A DNA stretch of 64,000 nt from JACKNG01 sp050184115. GTDB taxonomy: Bacteria; Pseudomonadota; Gammaproteobacteria; Ga0077536. The stretch spans positions 124,001 to 188,000 of the forward strand of contig JBFXAQ010000004.1 of the NCBI GenBank assembly GCA_050184115.1. Direction: 5' to 3'. The position numbers and the translations under genes were made by a program. Shown here piece after piece: positions 51,646-61,362 of this stretch. The notes beneath the pieces are model-generated. The model worked only from the letters and a program-made list of their open reading frames with translations, was not told the DNA's origin and searched no databases. The stretch's first letter is position 1. Every line of letters begins with the position of its first letter.

Positions 51646-51651
51646 TATAAT
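51646..51651 (+). promoter_or_regulatory. -10 element upstream of ispH
   Basis: Perfect TATAAT 43 bp before the ispH ATG, in the 106-bp gap after lspA. A -35-like CTGAAC lies 17 bp upstream (51623-51628) but matches poorly. Confidence 0.4.
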
Positions 51652-51694
51652 CGGCCCCCCGCAGCCGCAACCTGCCCACGGACAGCCCGATACC

Positions 51695-52675
51695 ATGCAA
51701 ATCCATCTCGCCAACCCCCGCGGATTCTGTGCCGGCGTCGATCGCGCCATCGGCATCGTCGAGCGCGCGCTCGAGATTTTCGGCGCGCCTGTCTACGTGC
51801 GCCACGAGGTCGTACACAACAAGTATGTCGTCGACGGCCTGCGCGCCAAGGGCGCGGTGTTCGTCGACGAACTCGACGAGGTCCCGGACGACTCGACCGT
51901 CATCTTCAGTGCCCATGGCGTGGCCAAGGCCGTGCGCGAGGAAGCGGCGCGCCGCAAGCTGCGCGTGTTCGATGCCATCTGTCCGCTCGTCACCAAGGTC
52001 CACATGGAGGTCGGGCGCTACCAGGAGGAAGGCCGCGAGTGCATCCTCATCGGGCACGCCGGTCACCCGGAGGTCGAAGGCACGCTCGGGCAGTACAGCC
52101 GCCTGGCCGACGGCCGCGGCGGCATGTACCTGGTCGAGTCGATCGGCGACGTCGACGAGCTCGAGGTGAAGGATCCGCGCTTTCTCGCCTTCGTCACCCA
52201 GACGACCCTGTCGATGGACGACACCGCCGAGATCATCGATGCCCTGCGGCGGCGCTTCCCGGCCATCGTCGGGCCGAAGAAGGAAGACATCTGCTACGCG
52301 ACGCAGAACCGGCAGGATGCGGTCAAGCGCATGGTCCAGTACTGCGACCTCATCCTGGTGGTCGGTTCACAGACCAGTTCGAACTCGACGCGGCTGAAGG
52401 AAATCGCCGAGAAGCAGGGCATCCCGGCCTATCTCATCGACAGCGCTGCCGAGATCCGCACCGAGTGGCTCGAAGGGCGCAAAAGCGTTGGCGTCACCGC
52501 CGGGGCCTCGGCACCGGAGGTGCTCGTCGACCAGGTGGTGCAGACCCTGCGCGAGCGTGGCGGATTGGAAGTGACCGAGGTGCCCGGCATCACCGAGCAG
52601 GTGGTGTTCAGCATGCCGCGCGAGTTGATCAAGGCCGGCGAGACCCGCGAGGTCGACGAACTGGTCGATATCTGA
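51695..52675 (+). CDS. ispH: 4-hydroxy-3-methylbut-2-enyl diphosphate reductase IspH
   Basis: Last step of the MEP pathway, a [4Fe-4S] enzyme giving IPP and DMAPP, 326 aa. Start ATG 51695. The three cluster cysteines are in GFCAGVDRAIGIVERAL (Cys12), FDAICPLVTKVHMEV and KEDICYATQNRQDAV. Other landmarks: HGVAKAVREEA, FVTQTTLSMDDT, VGSQTSSNSTRLKEIA. It provides precursors for the hopanoid and quinone genes in the window. Confidence 0.97.
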   Translation: MQIHLANPRGFCAGVDRAIGIVERALEIFGAPVYVRHEVVHNKYVVDGLRAKGAVFVDELDEVPDDSTVIFSAHGVAKAVREEAARRKLRVFDAICPLVTKVHMEVGRYQEEGRECILIGHAGHPEVEGTLGQYSRLADGRGGMYLVESIGDVDELEVKDPRFLAFVTQTTLSMDDTAEIIDALRRRFPAIVGPKKEDICYATQNRQDAVKRMVQYCDLILVVGSQTSSNSTRLKEIAEKQGIPAYLIDSAAEIRTEWLEGRKSVGVTAGASAPEVLVDQVVQTLRERGGLEVTEVPGITEQVVFSMPRELIKAGETREVDELVDI

Positions 52676-52715
52676 ACCCGCCCCGCCCCGGGGACGAGGC
52701 GGCCGGGGGCTGCCG

Positions 52716-53189
52716 TCAGCGACACGCCTTGGCGATCTGATCCTCGACGGCGCGGATTTCGGCCTGGCGCTCGTCCTCGCCGATGAACTCGCGCTCGCCT
52801 TGCTCGTTGACTACCTGCCGTCGCGTCGAGGTGAGCAGCGCGTTGAGCTTCTGTCGCGCCTCGCTGCAATGCATGGCGAGTTCGCGTTCCTGGCGTTCCG
52901 CTTCCAGCTTGGCGACATCGGCCTCGGTGGGGGTACCGAGCTTGTCCGCCTCGCGGCGCATGTTCTTCAGGCGCTGTGCCGTCTGCTTGTCCTGTGCAGT
53001 GTGGATCTCGAGCTTCTCCGCGGTCTGTTCCGCCGGCGGCTTGTCCGAGAAGTGGAGCTTGCCGTCGGCATCGCGCCACTTGTAGACACCGGCGGCGAGG
53101 GAGGAGCTCCCGTAGACCACGGCGACGAAGGCCAGCACAGCGGCCCGGCTGGTCCGGGGGCGCGAAGCCGTGGCCTGAACTCCCGGCAT
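52716..53189 (-). CDS. DUF4124-domain secreted protein
   Basis: 157 aa with an N-terminal hydrophobic signal (AAVLAFVAVVYGSSSLAAG). The short DUF4124 domain follows (GVYKWRDADGKLHFSDKPP), then a long charged helical, probably coiled-coil, tail with many Glu/Arg/Gln. ATG at 53189 lies just after the pilE stop, so it is at the end of the pilin operon. DUF4124 proteins are common in Proteobacteria envelopes; function unknown. Confidence 0.85.
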   Translation of the reverse strand: MPGVQATASRPRTSRAAVLAFVAVVYGSSSLAAGVYKWRDADGKLHFSDKPPAEQTAEKLEIHTAQDKQTAQRLKNMRREADKLGTPTEADVAKLEAERQERELAMHCSEARQKLNALLTSTRRQVVNEQGEREFIGEDERQAEIRAVEDQIAKACR

Positions 53190-53190
53190 A

Positions 53191-53730
53191 TCAGCTGCCC
53201 CAGCACTTCGCGACGTAGTCGGCATTGGTGCTCTCGCTGGTGCCCTTCGCGCCGCGCGAGTCGAGCGACAGCACGTCGCACTCCCCCGGCTCGTCATCCG
53301 TGAAATTGATCTTGTCCGCGTCGCCCCCGTTGTCGTTGGGCGTCGCCTGGACGATGAAGCAGGTCGCCGATTTGCCACCGCAGTCGTCGATGGTGAGCGT
53401 GTAGTAGCCCTCCGCGGAGCACACTTTGCCCTCACAGGATTTCTCGCGCTTGCCGCTGCCTCCGGCGCCGACCACGTAACCGAGGTCGGTCGCGTCGTCG
53501 GTGTACGAATTGTTGTCGAAGAAGTAGCGCTCCTGGCGCGCTGCCGCTTCCAGCAGCAGGGCACGGCCATCGGCGCGCCGGGCGCGGTCGGTGAAATTGA
53601 CGTAGGCCGGGTAGCCGATCGCGGCGAGGATACCGACGATGACGAGCACGATCATGAGCTCCAGGAGGGTCACGCCCCCCTGGGAAGCGCCGGTCGCCGC
53701 GCGATGGGGAGATCTCTGCTTGTTCATCAT
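53191..53730 (-). CDS. pilE: Type IV pilin-like protein PilE
   Basis: Minor pilin, 179 aa. The class III signal ends SQGG with cleavage before VTLLELMIVLVIVGILAAIGYPAY, including Glu+5; the +1 residue is Val rather than Phe. The C-terminal domain has several Cys (SCEGKVC, DDCGGKSATC, ECDV, KCWGS) that could form disulfide loops. It is directly downstream of pilY1 (18-bp gap), the usual position of pilE in fimT-pilVWXY1-pilE operons. Confidence 0.92.
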   Translation of the reverse strand: MMNKQRSPHRAATGASQGGVTLLELMIVLVIVGILAAIGYPAYVNFTDRARRADGRALLLEAAARQERYFFDNNSYTDDATDLGYVVGAGGSGKREKSCEGKVCSAEGYYTLTIDDCGGKSATCFIVQATPNDNGGDADKINFTDDEPGECDVLSLDSRGAKGTSESTNADYVAKCWGS

Positions 53731-53748
53731 GCCTGCCTCTGTTGCCTG

Positions 53749-56700
53749 TTATTCCGAGCGGAACTCCTGCCAGGAGATTTCGCCGTTGCGGATACCGCCC
53801 ATGGTACTGATTTCGTTGTTCGTGATGGCGCCGGTATCGCTCTGGGTGAAACCCGTCACCACGCCCGGGATGGTCTGCGCGCCGATGAAGATACTCACCG
53901 AGGAGGCCTGGCCGGCGCCGAGGTTGACGTCGCCGATGGCCTCGTAGACACCGTCCGGGCAGCTCTGGCAGGGCTCGGTGCCGAAGATGCCTTCCTCGGG
54001 CACGAGGCCTGAGTTGAAAGCACGGCCGATCTCGCGGCTCGAACCCTCGGCGCCGCACTGGTCGGTCGCCGGCGTGAACGGCGTCGCCAGCAGGATGCCG
54101 CCGATCAACGTCGGGTTCGACACGATGCGCTCGGAGGGCTCGGTGCCGTCGACATCGAAGTCGAAGTACCAACCACCGGCCGCCTCGACGTCACCCGCGA
54201 AGGCATCGAAGGTGGTCTCGGCCGAGACGTCGCCGTCGAGACTGACGTCACCGTTGGTGAAGGTGCGCGCCTGGGCGACGGGCTCGAACTGGGTATGGTC
54301 GACCGGTGCCTCCGTGTTCGGCGGATTGCTCGACGCATAGGGATCGATGAACCCGTACAGCGTCTGCTGGGCCGCGGAGTTCTTGTCGTTGTTGGTGTAG
54401 TGACGGCCGGTGCCGGCGAACAACCAGGTGCGGAATGCATTGTCGATGGTGATCGAAGCCCGGGTCGAGAACGGCTGGTTCACATTCAACAGTTTGAACG
54501 GCTCGTTCCAGTCGGCCGTGTCGGGATCTTCCTTGACACTCATGCGGTAGAAGCTGCCGCCGGTGCCGGACTCGTTGCCGACCGTGCCGAAGTAGATCGC
54601 TTCCACCTTCATGTCGAGATCCTGGTCGGCGGCGGTGAAATCGCCGGCGAAGGTGTTCGCCTCGCCGGTATCGATATAGCCGATGCCGTTGCCCGGGGTG
54701 CCCTCGTCGTTGAACGGGCCGTCTTCGATGACGCCGCCGTTGCCGATGTAGAGCTCGCGCAGGTCGTAGGCGAAGATCTTGGCCGTCTGGCTCGACGATG
54801 CGGTGCCGAGATTGGTCGGGCCCGAGCCGAACACCAGGTACCACTTGTTGGGCGGGTTGGCGTTGGCCGAGGGCAGCGCCTCGCCCATGTTCACCACCAC
54901 CGGGGCGCTGGTGGTGAAGAACTGGCCGGGCGGCGAGATCTCGGCGATCACCGTGGGTGGCTGTTCAGGGTCGGTGACGTCCAGGATCGCGTAGGCGGAC
55001 TTGGTCAGGACGTCGTCGGCAGCGTTGGCGCCGCCGACGCCGTCGGCCGTCGTGTCGAGCACGATGCCGTTGTTGTCGTGACCGCCACCGAGCCGCATGC
55101 CGACGACCAGGATGGTGCCCCAACCGCCCGGATGGGTGGTGTCGTCGTCGAAGATCTTGACGTCCAGCGTCAGCGGCTTCTGGTCGACGTAGAAGACGTG
55201 GGTATAGTCCTCGTCCGCCAGCCATTGCAGGTGACCGAGCAGGTTCTTCGGGATGTAGGCCCACAGCTCGGAGCCGAGTGGGTGCTCGATCTCGGTCGTG
55301 AGCTTGGTCTTGAAGGCGCTGTCGGTGACGTCGAAGAAGCCGGCGTTGAAGGCGTGCAGCATGCCGTCATTGGCGCCGACGTAGACCACGTTGCGGCGGT
55401 TCAGGTACTTGGCGCGGAAGGCCGTGTAGCTGTCGTCGAGCGCGAGCAGGTCGAAGGCGCCGCGCGGTGTACCCTCGACCGTCGGTGTCGAGTGGACGAT
55501 GTCGCCGAGACGGATGACCTCGGCCGTGCCGTCGGCGTCGTAGTCGACGGTGCGGTTGCGGTAGCCGGCCTGTTCCTGGCCGCGGATGTAATTGACCAGC
55601 TTGTCCGCCTCGCTGTCGTTCTTCAGGAAGCCGTCCCAGGCGTCGACCCAGCCGAAGGTGCTGTTGTTGAAGGTCGAGGCGGTGAAGGGGAAGGTCTCCG
55701 AGCCGTCGACGGCGACGATGCCGTCGCGATCGGTGTCCAGCCAGGTGAAGATGAAGCGCCCGTTGTCGGCCGTGTCGGAATAGCTGCGCTGGGTGGTCAC
55801 GTCGCTGAGCAGTGACAGCTGCTCGCGAGCGTTCCAGATCGGTTTGAGGGTGTTGAGCTCGTCCTCGCTTTCGGAATTCTGGATGAATTCGTCGTCACTC
55901 TCGCTGCCGAAGCGCTTGACGCGCGAACGGCGCAGATCCTCGTCGAAGAAGATCTCGATGACCTTGTCGGTGTTGTAGTTGTCGAGCTTGTCGTTGCCGT
56001 TCGAATCCTCGCGCAGGAAGCCGGCCGGGTCGACGAACAACGAGTGTAGCGTCCCCATCCAGGTCGCCTCGTTGCCGAGATTGTCGGACTTGACGGGATC
56101 GTAGAGGGCCTGGAACACCGCGCCCGTGCCTTCCTGTGAGTTGGCGACGACGGCCGCCGCCGTACCGGAAGCGACGCGCTCGATGACCTGGTCGAACACG
56201 GCGCGCAGGGCGTCTTCCAGTGCCGAGGGATTGGTCACGAAGAAATAGGTGTCGGGGATGCCGTCACCGCCGGGCACCTTGGTGCCGCTGGTATCGCGGA
56301 TGTCGTACTCCTCGGGCAGGTCGGGCAGGTCGTTGCCGTTGCTGTCGATGAAACCACCGTACTTGGCGGCGAGCAGCAGGGGGTCGGGCAGCAGCCCGGC
56401 GCTGGCCCCGGCACCATCGATGGTGAAGGTAAACGAGCGCGGCGGGTCGGTGCTCTCGCAGCGGTTCTTGGCCGTCTTCTGGGTCGTGCCCGGGATCGAG
56501 TTGTTCTCGAACGGATCGTTGTCGCAATCCGAGAGCGTGACGTCCTGGTCGTTGTAGAACGCGACGAAGCGGACGCCGCCCGCGCCGTTGTTGACACTGT
56601 TCGAGCCGCCGCCGCCGGAATAGGCGTGGAAGCCATCCTGGGTGGTGCCGCTGATGATGAAGCCGAACAGCTGGGCGTTGTTGGTTTGGTAGTCGACGAC

Positions 56701-58938
56701 ATCGGTAGCCACTTCGACCGTCTTGGCGACCGGGTCATAGCGGTAGGAGATAGTGCCCCAGACGTCCTTGTCGAAGTCGCCGCCCTGCTCGGAGTCCTCC
56801 CACTGCACGATGGCTTTGCCGCCGTAGACGCCGGACCCGGGCTGCAGTTCGATCTTGCCGATGTCGTTCGGATTGGCGGAATTATCGGCCCACGACAGCG
56901 CGCCGTTGACCTCGGTCTGGGTCTGCACGATCTTGAAATCGACCAGCGTGCCGCCGCCGTCGTTCTTGGCCAGGCGGTAGGCGGGCAGGATGGTGACGTC
57001 GGCATCGTTCTCGGTGTTGCCGTCGCCGTCCGAATCGACGCCGTTGTCGGTATCGATCTCGAACTTGGGCACGTTGGTGGCGAGCTGGACCATGTAGCTC
57101 GTGATGCGCTGGTCGCCCTGCAGGTTGGGGCGGATGTCGTGCGTGGCGGCGTAGTGCGCCATGCCGGCGATGCGGTAGGTGCCGTCGATGGTCGGCCCTT
57201 CCGGACACACCCCGACGACCTCGCCGAGGCCAGTGACGTTCTTGGCGGTACAGAACTCGTCGTTACCGGGCAGGCCCTGGGCGCCGATGCGCCCGACCAG
57301 GAAATCCTTGCCGGTGAAACCTTCCGCGTCACCCACGGCATTGGTGAGATCGATGGGGTCGGGCGCGCCGAAGTCCGTGAAGTGATCGGTATTCTCGTCG
57401 TAGGAGCTGAGCGAGCTGTTGACGACGACGAGGTTGATGCCGGCGCACCAGTTGTCGTCGTCGATCGGGTCCTCCCAATCGTCCTCGTCGAGGCCGCCGA
57501 CGTAGCTGTTGTCGTTGGCATCGAAAGCGGCAGTTGGCTGCAGCCCGGCGAAATAGCGCACGGCCTCGGCGTACATCTCGGCCATGGGATTGCCCCAGCT
57601 CGCGCACTCGCCCTCGGTGATCGAGTTCAGCTGGAAGCCGCAGTTATCGGATGAACCGCTGCCGAAGTAACGGCTGTTCTGGAACGACCAGCCCCAGATC
57701 TTGAAGACGTCCAGCGCGCGGATGATACCGACCGAGGGCGTCGCCGAGTTCGGGTCGGCCTTGAAGGTGCCGTCGGTGTCGAGGTTGATCTCGTTACCCA
57801 GGCCGCCCGGGTTCTTGCGCAGGACGCCGCCGCTGATGTTCTTCTCGTAGGTGCCGGTGAAGAGGCCGAAATCGATCTTGGCCTCCTCGCCGTATTCCTG
57901 GATGAGCCCGGACGGCTTGTAGTTGCCGTCGGGGTAGAGGCGGCAGTTCTCGTTGTTTTCCGTGAAGTCGATGAGCCCGTCCATGCACACCCGGACCTGT
58001 ACGCGCCAGTCCGGCTCGTTGGTGTCTCCGGTGCCGAGGCGCAGTGAGTTCGACGGCGAACTCGGTCCGGCATCGATGCCGGAGACCGCGAAATCGTTGT
58101 TGTTGGTGCCGCCGCTCTCCTGCGAGAAGCGGCACTGGCGTACCTCGCCGGCCGCCCACAGGGCGAAGTTGCCCCGCACGATACGCATCAGCGGGCGCTC
58201 GTTGGTGGTCTGCGACTGGCCGCTGGTGGCGAAGGTGGAGTTGCAGATCGTGATGCCTTCGTCCTGGTTGTCGACGCCGTCGTTGTTGCCACCGTTGGTC
58301 GTATCGGTCCTGACGTTGAACGGCGTCAGCTTGGGGATGTCCGTGCCGCCGTAGTACTTGGCGAAGGAGTGGGCGTCGTGCGGCAGCAGGGCGCGCTCGA
58401 GGATGGTGTCACCGTCGACGGTGTTGGTCTTGGGGTTGTCGAGGAAGCGGCGCCCGCCGTAGACGATCTTGCGCACGATGTCCATGCGGGTCATGGAGGC
58501 CCAGTTGAGGAAGTTACCGCTCCATTCACCATCGACGGCATCGCAGTAGTGGTCGGTGGTGAAGGCCTTGGGTTTGAAATAGTCGATGTTGGGCGCGCTC
58601 GGCAGGCTCTCCTCGACGTAGCTGTAGCACTTGTCCTGGTCGAAGTAGCCGTAGTACGAGATGCTGTTGTCGTAGGTGGTCTCGACGAAACCATCGCCGT
58701 CGAGGTCCGAGTAATCGTTGTAGGCCTTGAAGAAGTACTGGTGGTCGCGCGACATCACCAGCATCACCTTCGGCGTCACGCTGGAGACGGTGGTCACCGG
58801 GAAGGCCGTGTAGTCGATCATGTCGGCGCCGGACAGGTTGGCGGCCGACAGCGGTGCGGACCAGATCGCGGGCAGCAGGGCGGCGCTGAGCGCGAAACCG
58901 GCGATGAAATGGCGCAAGCGGTGTGAGGCAGTGTCCAT
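53749..58938 (-). CDS. pilY1: Type IV pilus tip adhesin/assembly protein PilY1
   Basis: Very large secreted protein, 1729 aa. ATG at 58938 with AGGAG 7 bp upstream. Signal peptide (HFIAGFALSAALLPAIWSAPLSA), then an N-terminal region VTPKVMLVMSRDHQYFFKAYNDYSDLDGDG with a possible Ca-binding loop. The C-terminal half (from about residue 1000) has the PilC-type beta-propeller features, including VYVGANDGMLHAFN and ILVVGMRLGGGHDNNG. Several D-x-D-x-D loops are visible (DTDRDGIVAVDG). Its position between pilX and pilE is canonical. The variable N-terminal half probably decides adhesion specificity. Confidence 0.94.
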   Translation of the reverse strand: MDTASHRLRHFIAGFALSAALLPAIWSAPLSAANLSGADMIDYTAFPVTTVSSVTPKVMLVMSRDHQYFFKAYNDYSDLDGDGFVETTYDNSISYYGYFDQDKCYSYVEESLPSAPNIDYFKPKAFTTDHYCDAVDGEWSGNFLNWASMTRMDIVRKIVYGGRRFLDNPKTNTVDGDTILERALLPHDAHSFAKYYGGTDIPKLTPFNVRTDTTNGGNNDGVDNQDEGITICNSTFATSGQSQTTNERPLMRIVRGNFALWAAGEVRQCRFSQESGGTNNNDFAVSGIDAGPSSPSNSLRLGTGDTNEPDWRVQVRVCMDGLIDFTENNENCRLYPDGNYKPSGLIQEYGEEAKIDFGLFTGTYEKNISGGVLRKNPGGLGNEINLDTDGTFKADPNSATPSVGIIRALDVFKIWGWSFQNSRYFGSGSSDNCGFQLNSITEGECASWGNPMAEMYAEAVRYFAGLQPTAAFDANDNSYVGGLDEDDWEDPIDDDNWCAGINLVVVNSSLSSYDENTDHFTDFGAPDPIDLTNAVGDAEGFTGKDFLVGRIGAQGLPGNDEFCTAKNVTGLGEVVGVCPEGPTIDGTYRIAGMAHYAATHDIRPNLQGDQRITSYMVQLATNVPKFEIDTDNGVDSDGDGNTENDADVTILPAYRLAKNDGGGTLVDFKIVQTQTEVNGALSWADNSANPNDIGKIELQPGSGVYGGKAIVQWEDSEQGGDFDKDVWGTISYRYDPVAKTVEVATDVVDYQTNNAQLFGFIISGTTQDGFHAYSGGGGSNSVNNGAGGVRFVAFYNDQDVTLSDCDNDPFENNSIPGTTQKTAKNRCESTDPPRSFTFTIDGAGASAGLLPDPLLLAAKYGGFIDSNGNDLPDLPEEYDIRDTSGTKVPGGDGIPDTYFFVTNPSALEDALRAVFDQVIERVASGTAAAVVANSQEGTGAVFQALYDPVKSDNLGNEATWMGTLHSLFVDPAGFLREDSNGNDKLDNYNTDKVIEIFFDEDLRRSRVKRFGSESDDEFIQNSESEDELNTLKPIWNAREQLSLLSDVTTQRSYSDTADNGRFIFTWLDTDRDGIVAVDGSETFPFTASTFNNSTFGWVDAWDGFLKNDSEADKLVNYIRGQEQAGYRNRTVDYDADGTAEVIRLGDIVHSTPTVEGTPRGAFDLLALDDSYTAFRAKYLNRRNVVYVGANDGMLHAFNAGFFDVTDSAFKTKLTTEIEHPLGSELWAYIPKNLLGHLQWLADEDYTHVFYVDQKPLTLDVKIFDDDTTHPGGWGTILVVGMRLGGGHDNNGIVLDTTADGVGGANAADDVLTKSAYAILDVTDPEQPPTVIAEISPPGQFFTTSAPVVVNMGEALPSANANPPNKWYLVFGSGPTNLGTASSSQTAKIFAYDLRELYIGNGGVIEDGPFNDEGTPGNGIGYIDTGEANTFAGDFTAADQDLDMKVEAIYFGTVGNESGTGGSFYRMSVKEDPDTADWNEPFKLLNVNQPFSTRASITIDNAFRTWLFAGTGRHYTNNDKNSAAQQTLYGFIDPYASSNPPNTEAPVDHTQFEPVAQARTFTNGDVSLDGDVSAETTFDAFAGDVEAAGGWYFDFDVDGTEPSERIVSNPTLIGGILLATPFTPATDQCGAEGSSREIGRAFNSGLVPEEGIFGTEPCQSCPDGVYEAIGDVNLGAGQASSVSIFIGAQTIPGVVTGFTQSDTGAITNNEISTMGGIRNGEISWQEFRSE

Positions 58939-58991
58939 GAGCGTGCTCCTGGGATAGCCGCCGCGGCGGCGTGTTCGCACCTGGTGGGAGA

Positions 58992-59645
58992 TCAGTTGGT
59001 GACGACGTAGCGATAGATGGCGTCGGTGACGGCGCGCGTCGTGGTGCCGGCGATCGTCGCCGTGCCACCGCCGGCAACCGACACGATGCGGTAATAGCGA
59101 TGCGCACCGGCGCCGCCGACACCACCGCCGACGGTGTTGCCGGTACCTACCCCGGTATCGCTGCCGACCGAGCCACCGACGCCGACGAAGGTCACGAAGA
59201 TGTCACCGGCCATGTCGTAGTTCGACATGTACTGGCCGTCGTTCTCGGGATCGACACGCAGGCGCATGTCGATGAACGCGGGATTGAGATTATGGATATC
59301 GCCGATGCCGGGAACGGCGAGCAGGTCGGGCAGGCCGTTGATGGTCATACCGGCCGGGATCGCGAAGCCGGTGGAGGCCGGTATCGTGCCGCCGATGGCG
59401 ACCGGCCAGCCACGGTAGAAGTTGTGGTCGTCGAGGACGTCGTGCACGCGGCTGCGCGCGGACTCCGATACCTGGAACGCGCGCTTGGCGATGATCTGGT
59501 TGGTGGTGATCTTGAGATCGATCGTCGTCGTGCGCATGGCGATCACGGCGATCATGGTCAGCACCATCAGCATGATCAGGGCGACGATCAGCGCGACACC
59601 GCCCTGGCGCGAAGACGAAGTGGCAAGGTTGTGCGTTCTCGCCAT
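58992..59645 (-). CDS. pilX: Minor pilin PilX
   Basis: 217 aa. The prepilin-like N-terminus is SRQGGVALIVALIMLMVLTMIAVIAMRTT; position +5 is not Glu, as is usual for PilX. After the helix follow RAFQVSESARSR and a Gly-rich region (GSVGSDTGVGTGNTVGGGVGG) before the last strand. It lies 54 bp before pilY1 and 2 bp after pilW. Confidence 0.88.
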   Translation of the reverse strand: MARTHNLATSSSRQGGVALIVALIMLMVLTMIAVIAMRTTTIDLKITTNQIIAKRAFQVSESARSRVHDVLDDHNFYRGWPVAIGGTIPASTGFAIPAGMTINGLPDLLAVPGIGDIHNLNPAFIDMRLRVDPENDGQYMSNYDMAGDIFVTFVGVGGSVGSDTGVGTGNTVGGGVGGAGAHRYYRIVSVAGGGTATIAGTTTRAVTDAIYRYVVTN

Positions 59646-59647
59646 GA

Positions 59648-60769
59648 TCAGGCCCTCGTCATGTTGCGGATCTGGACGGTGAAGTCGTACTGGTTGCGGC
59701 GAAACTGGCGCGCTTCCTGCGGCGGCTTCCATGGATCCTCGCTCGGGTCGAGGGAGAAGTACTCCCGGGTGTCGTTGTCGCCGGTCTTTAAAGTGGTATC
59801 GCGTTCGGTATTGGCGACGATCAGGCGCACGCGGACGGTAACGACCTTGTCCCAATCGGCGTTGGTATCGATGGCCGCCGCGGTCTCGTACTGGTCCGCG
59901 ACGAAATCGGCGTTGTTGTCGACGCCATAGAGGAGTTGCATGTTCTCGACGCCCGACACCACGGTCTGCTCAGTGAACGTCATGTTCGGATTGAGCGTGC
60001 GGCGCACCAACGACGGCACGCCATCGTCGCCCGAGTCGCACAGGGTGGCGTTGTTGCCCGACGCCGGATTGCTGCAAGGGCGGACGTAATAGAGCATCGA
60101 CTGGAAGCGGTAGTAGGTGCCGCGGCCCTGGTTGATGGTGTTGTCGTTGATCTGCAGATCGGCCGGCAGGTCACCGAACTTGGAGCGCTCGAAGATCGCG
60201 GCGCGTCGGCCGAGCAAGGTCGACACCCAGATGCCCTGGCTCGAAGCATCGTCGAAATGGGCCTCGTAAATCGGCGCAACCGTGGCCTGCGGCGCGGGCG
60301 GGACACCGTTCTCGGGCCACGCGCGGGTGAAATCCGTTGCACCGGCGGAGGGCTGCACGCCGTAGCGGATGAAGAAGAGGTCGGTGGTCGTTTCGTAGTT
60401 CTCGGCGGGGATGCAATCGAGCGCCGATGGCCGCGTCACGGCACCGTTGAAACCGCGGAAACCGACCGCCGACACCACTGCCGCGCCGCTGCAATCCGTG
60501 CCGGCGACAGCCGGGATGGTCTCGATGCTGACGTTCTGTGCCTCGATGCCACCCCAGTGGTCGGCCAGGCGCATGAAATACTGCAAGTGCGAGACGGCGT
60601 AGCGCGCGTTCTCGTTGAGGCGGCTGGCGCCCTCCTGCAGGCGGTAGGCCTGCTTGTTGCTCGCGAACAACTCGATGATGACGCTGAACATGATCAGGCT
60701 GATGGTGACCGCGGTCATCAGCTCGACGATCGAGAAACCGCGCTCGCGGCGGTGGCGGCGGTTCATCAT
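59648..60769 (-). CDS. pilW: Minor pilin PilW
   Basis: 373 aa. Prepilin motif RGFSIVELMTAVTISLIMFSVIIELF with Glu+5; the helix continues to QAYRLQEGASRLNENARYAVSHLQ, the PilW signature. The large C-terminal domain is typical for PilW. The start overlaps the pilV stop (ATGA). Confidence 0.92.
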   Translation of the reverse strand: MMNRRHRRERGFSIVELMTAVTISLIMFSVIIELFASNKQAYRLQEGASRLNENARYAVSHLQYFMRLADHWGGIEAQNVSIETIPAVAGTDCSGAAVVSAVGFRGFNGAVTRPSALDCIPAENYETTTDLFFIRYGVQPSAGATDFTRAWPENGVPPAPQATVAPIYEAHFDDASSQGIWVSTLLGRRAAIFERSKFGDLPADLQINDNTINQGRGTYYRFQSMLYYVRPCSNPASGNNATLCDSGDDGVPSLVRRTLNPNMTFTEQTVVSGVENMQLLYGVDNNADFVADQYETAAAIDTNADWDKVVTVRVRLIVANTERDTTLKTGDNDTREYFSLDPSEDPWKPPQEARQFRRNQYDFTVQIRNMTRA

Positions 60770-61362
60770 GGCAGGAACCTCACGACGTAGCGGTTGAGAA
60801 CGAAACCAGGCTCGACCCCCGCACCACTCGAGCTCGAGTAGGTGTCGGCGAGCCCGCCGCCTTCGGCGACGCGCTCGCGCCATTCGATCTTGAGTGCATA
60901 GATGCCGCCATTGCCGTCGCAGGCCCAGGCGCCGTTGGTGCCGTCGTTGGGCGAGCTGTCGACGCACAGCCAGGCGTTGACGTTGCTGTCGGTGTTTTCG
61001 AGGTTGTCACTGCGCTTGGCGCCGAGTGCCTGGCGCGTTTCGCTCAGCCATTGCTGCCAGTCCCAGTTGGCGAGATCTTCGGTGTCCGTGCACTCGTTGG
61101 TGAGGCAGTCGACCGCTGGCACATCGGGCGGGGAGTCGTAGTGGTTGGCGTCGAAACCGGCCTGGTTGGCGCGGATGCGGTCGATGAAGTTGTCGGCCTG
61201 GACGGCGGCGATGGCCCGCGTCTGCGAACCCTTGGTATAGCGCAGGCCGGCAACCTGCAGCGCAGCGATGCCGAGCAGGCCGATGGCGAAGATGACAATG
61301 GCGATGAGCACCTCGACGAGGGTCATGCCTCGCGCGCGGCGCCGTTGGACTATGGGGTGCAT
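60766..61362 (-). CDS. pilV: Minor pilin PilV
   Basis: 198 aa. Prepilin motif ARGMTLVEVLIAIVIFAIGLLGIAALQVAGLRY, highly typical of PilV (GLLGxAxLQ). Several Cys in the C-terminal domain (CLTNEC, WLCVDSS, WACDGNGG). Start ATG 61362 overlaps the fimT gene by 13 bp; the stop overlaps pilW. Confidence 0.93.
   Translation of the reverse strand: MHPIVQRRRARGMTLVEVLIAIVIFAIGLLGIAALQVAGLRYTKGSQTRAIAAVQADNFIDRIRANQAGFDANHYDSPPDVPAVDCLTNECTDTEDLANWDWQQWLSETRQALGAKRSDNLENTDSNVNAWLCVDSSPNDGTNGAWACDGNGGIYALKIEWRERVAEGGGLADTYSSSSGAGVEPGFVLNRYVVRFLP

Noticed and set aside
54295..55815. 506-codon plus-strand frame inside pilY1
   Set aside because: Antisense to the beta-propeller region of PilY1; Val/Asp/Gly-rich translation produced by GC bias.
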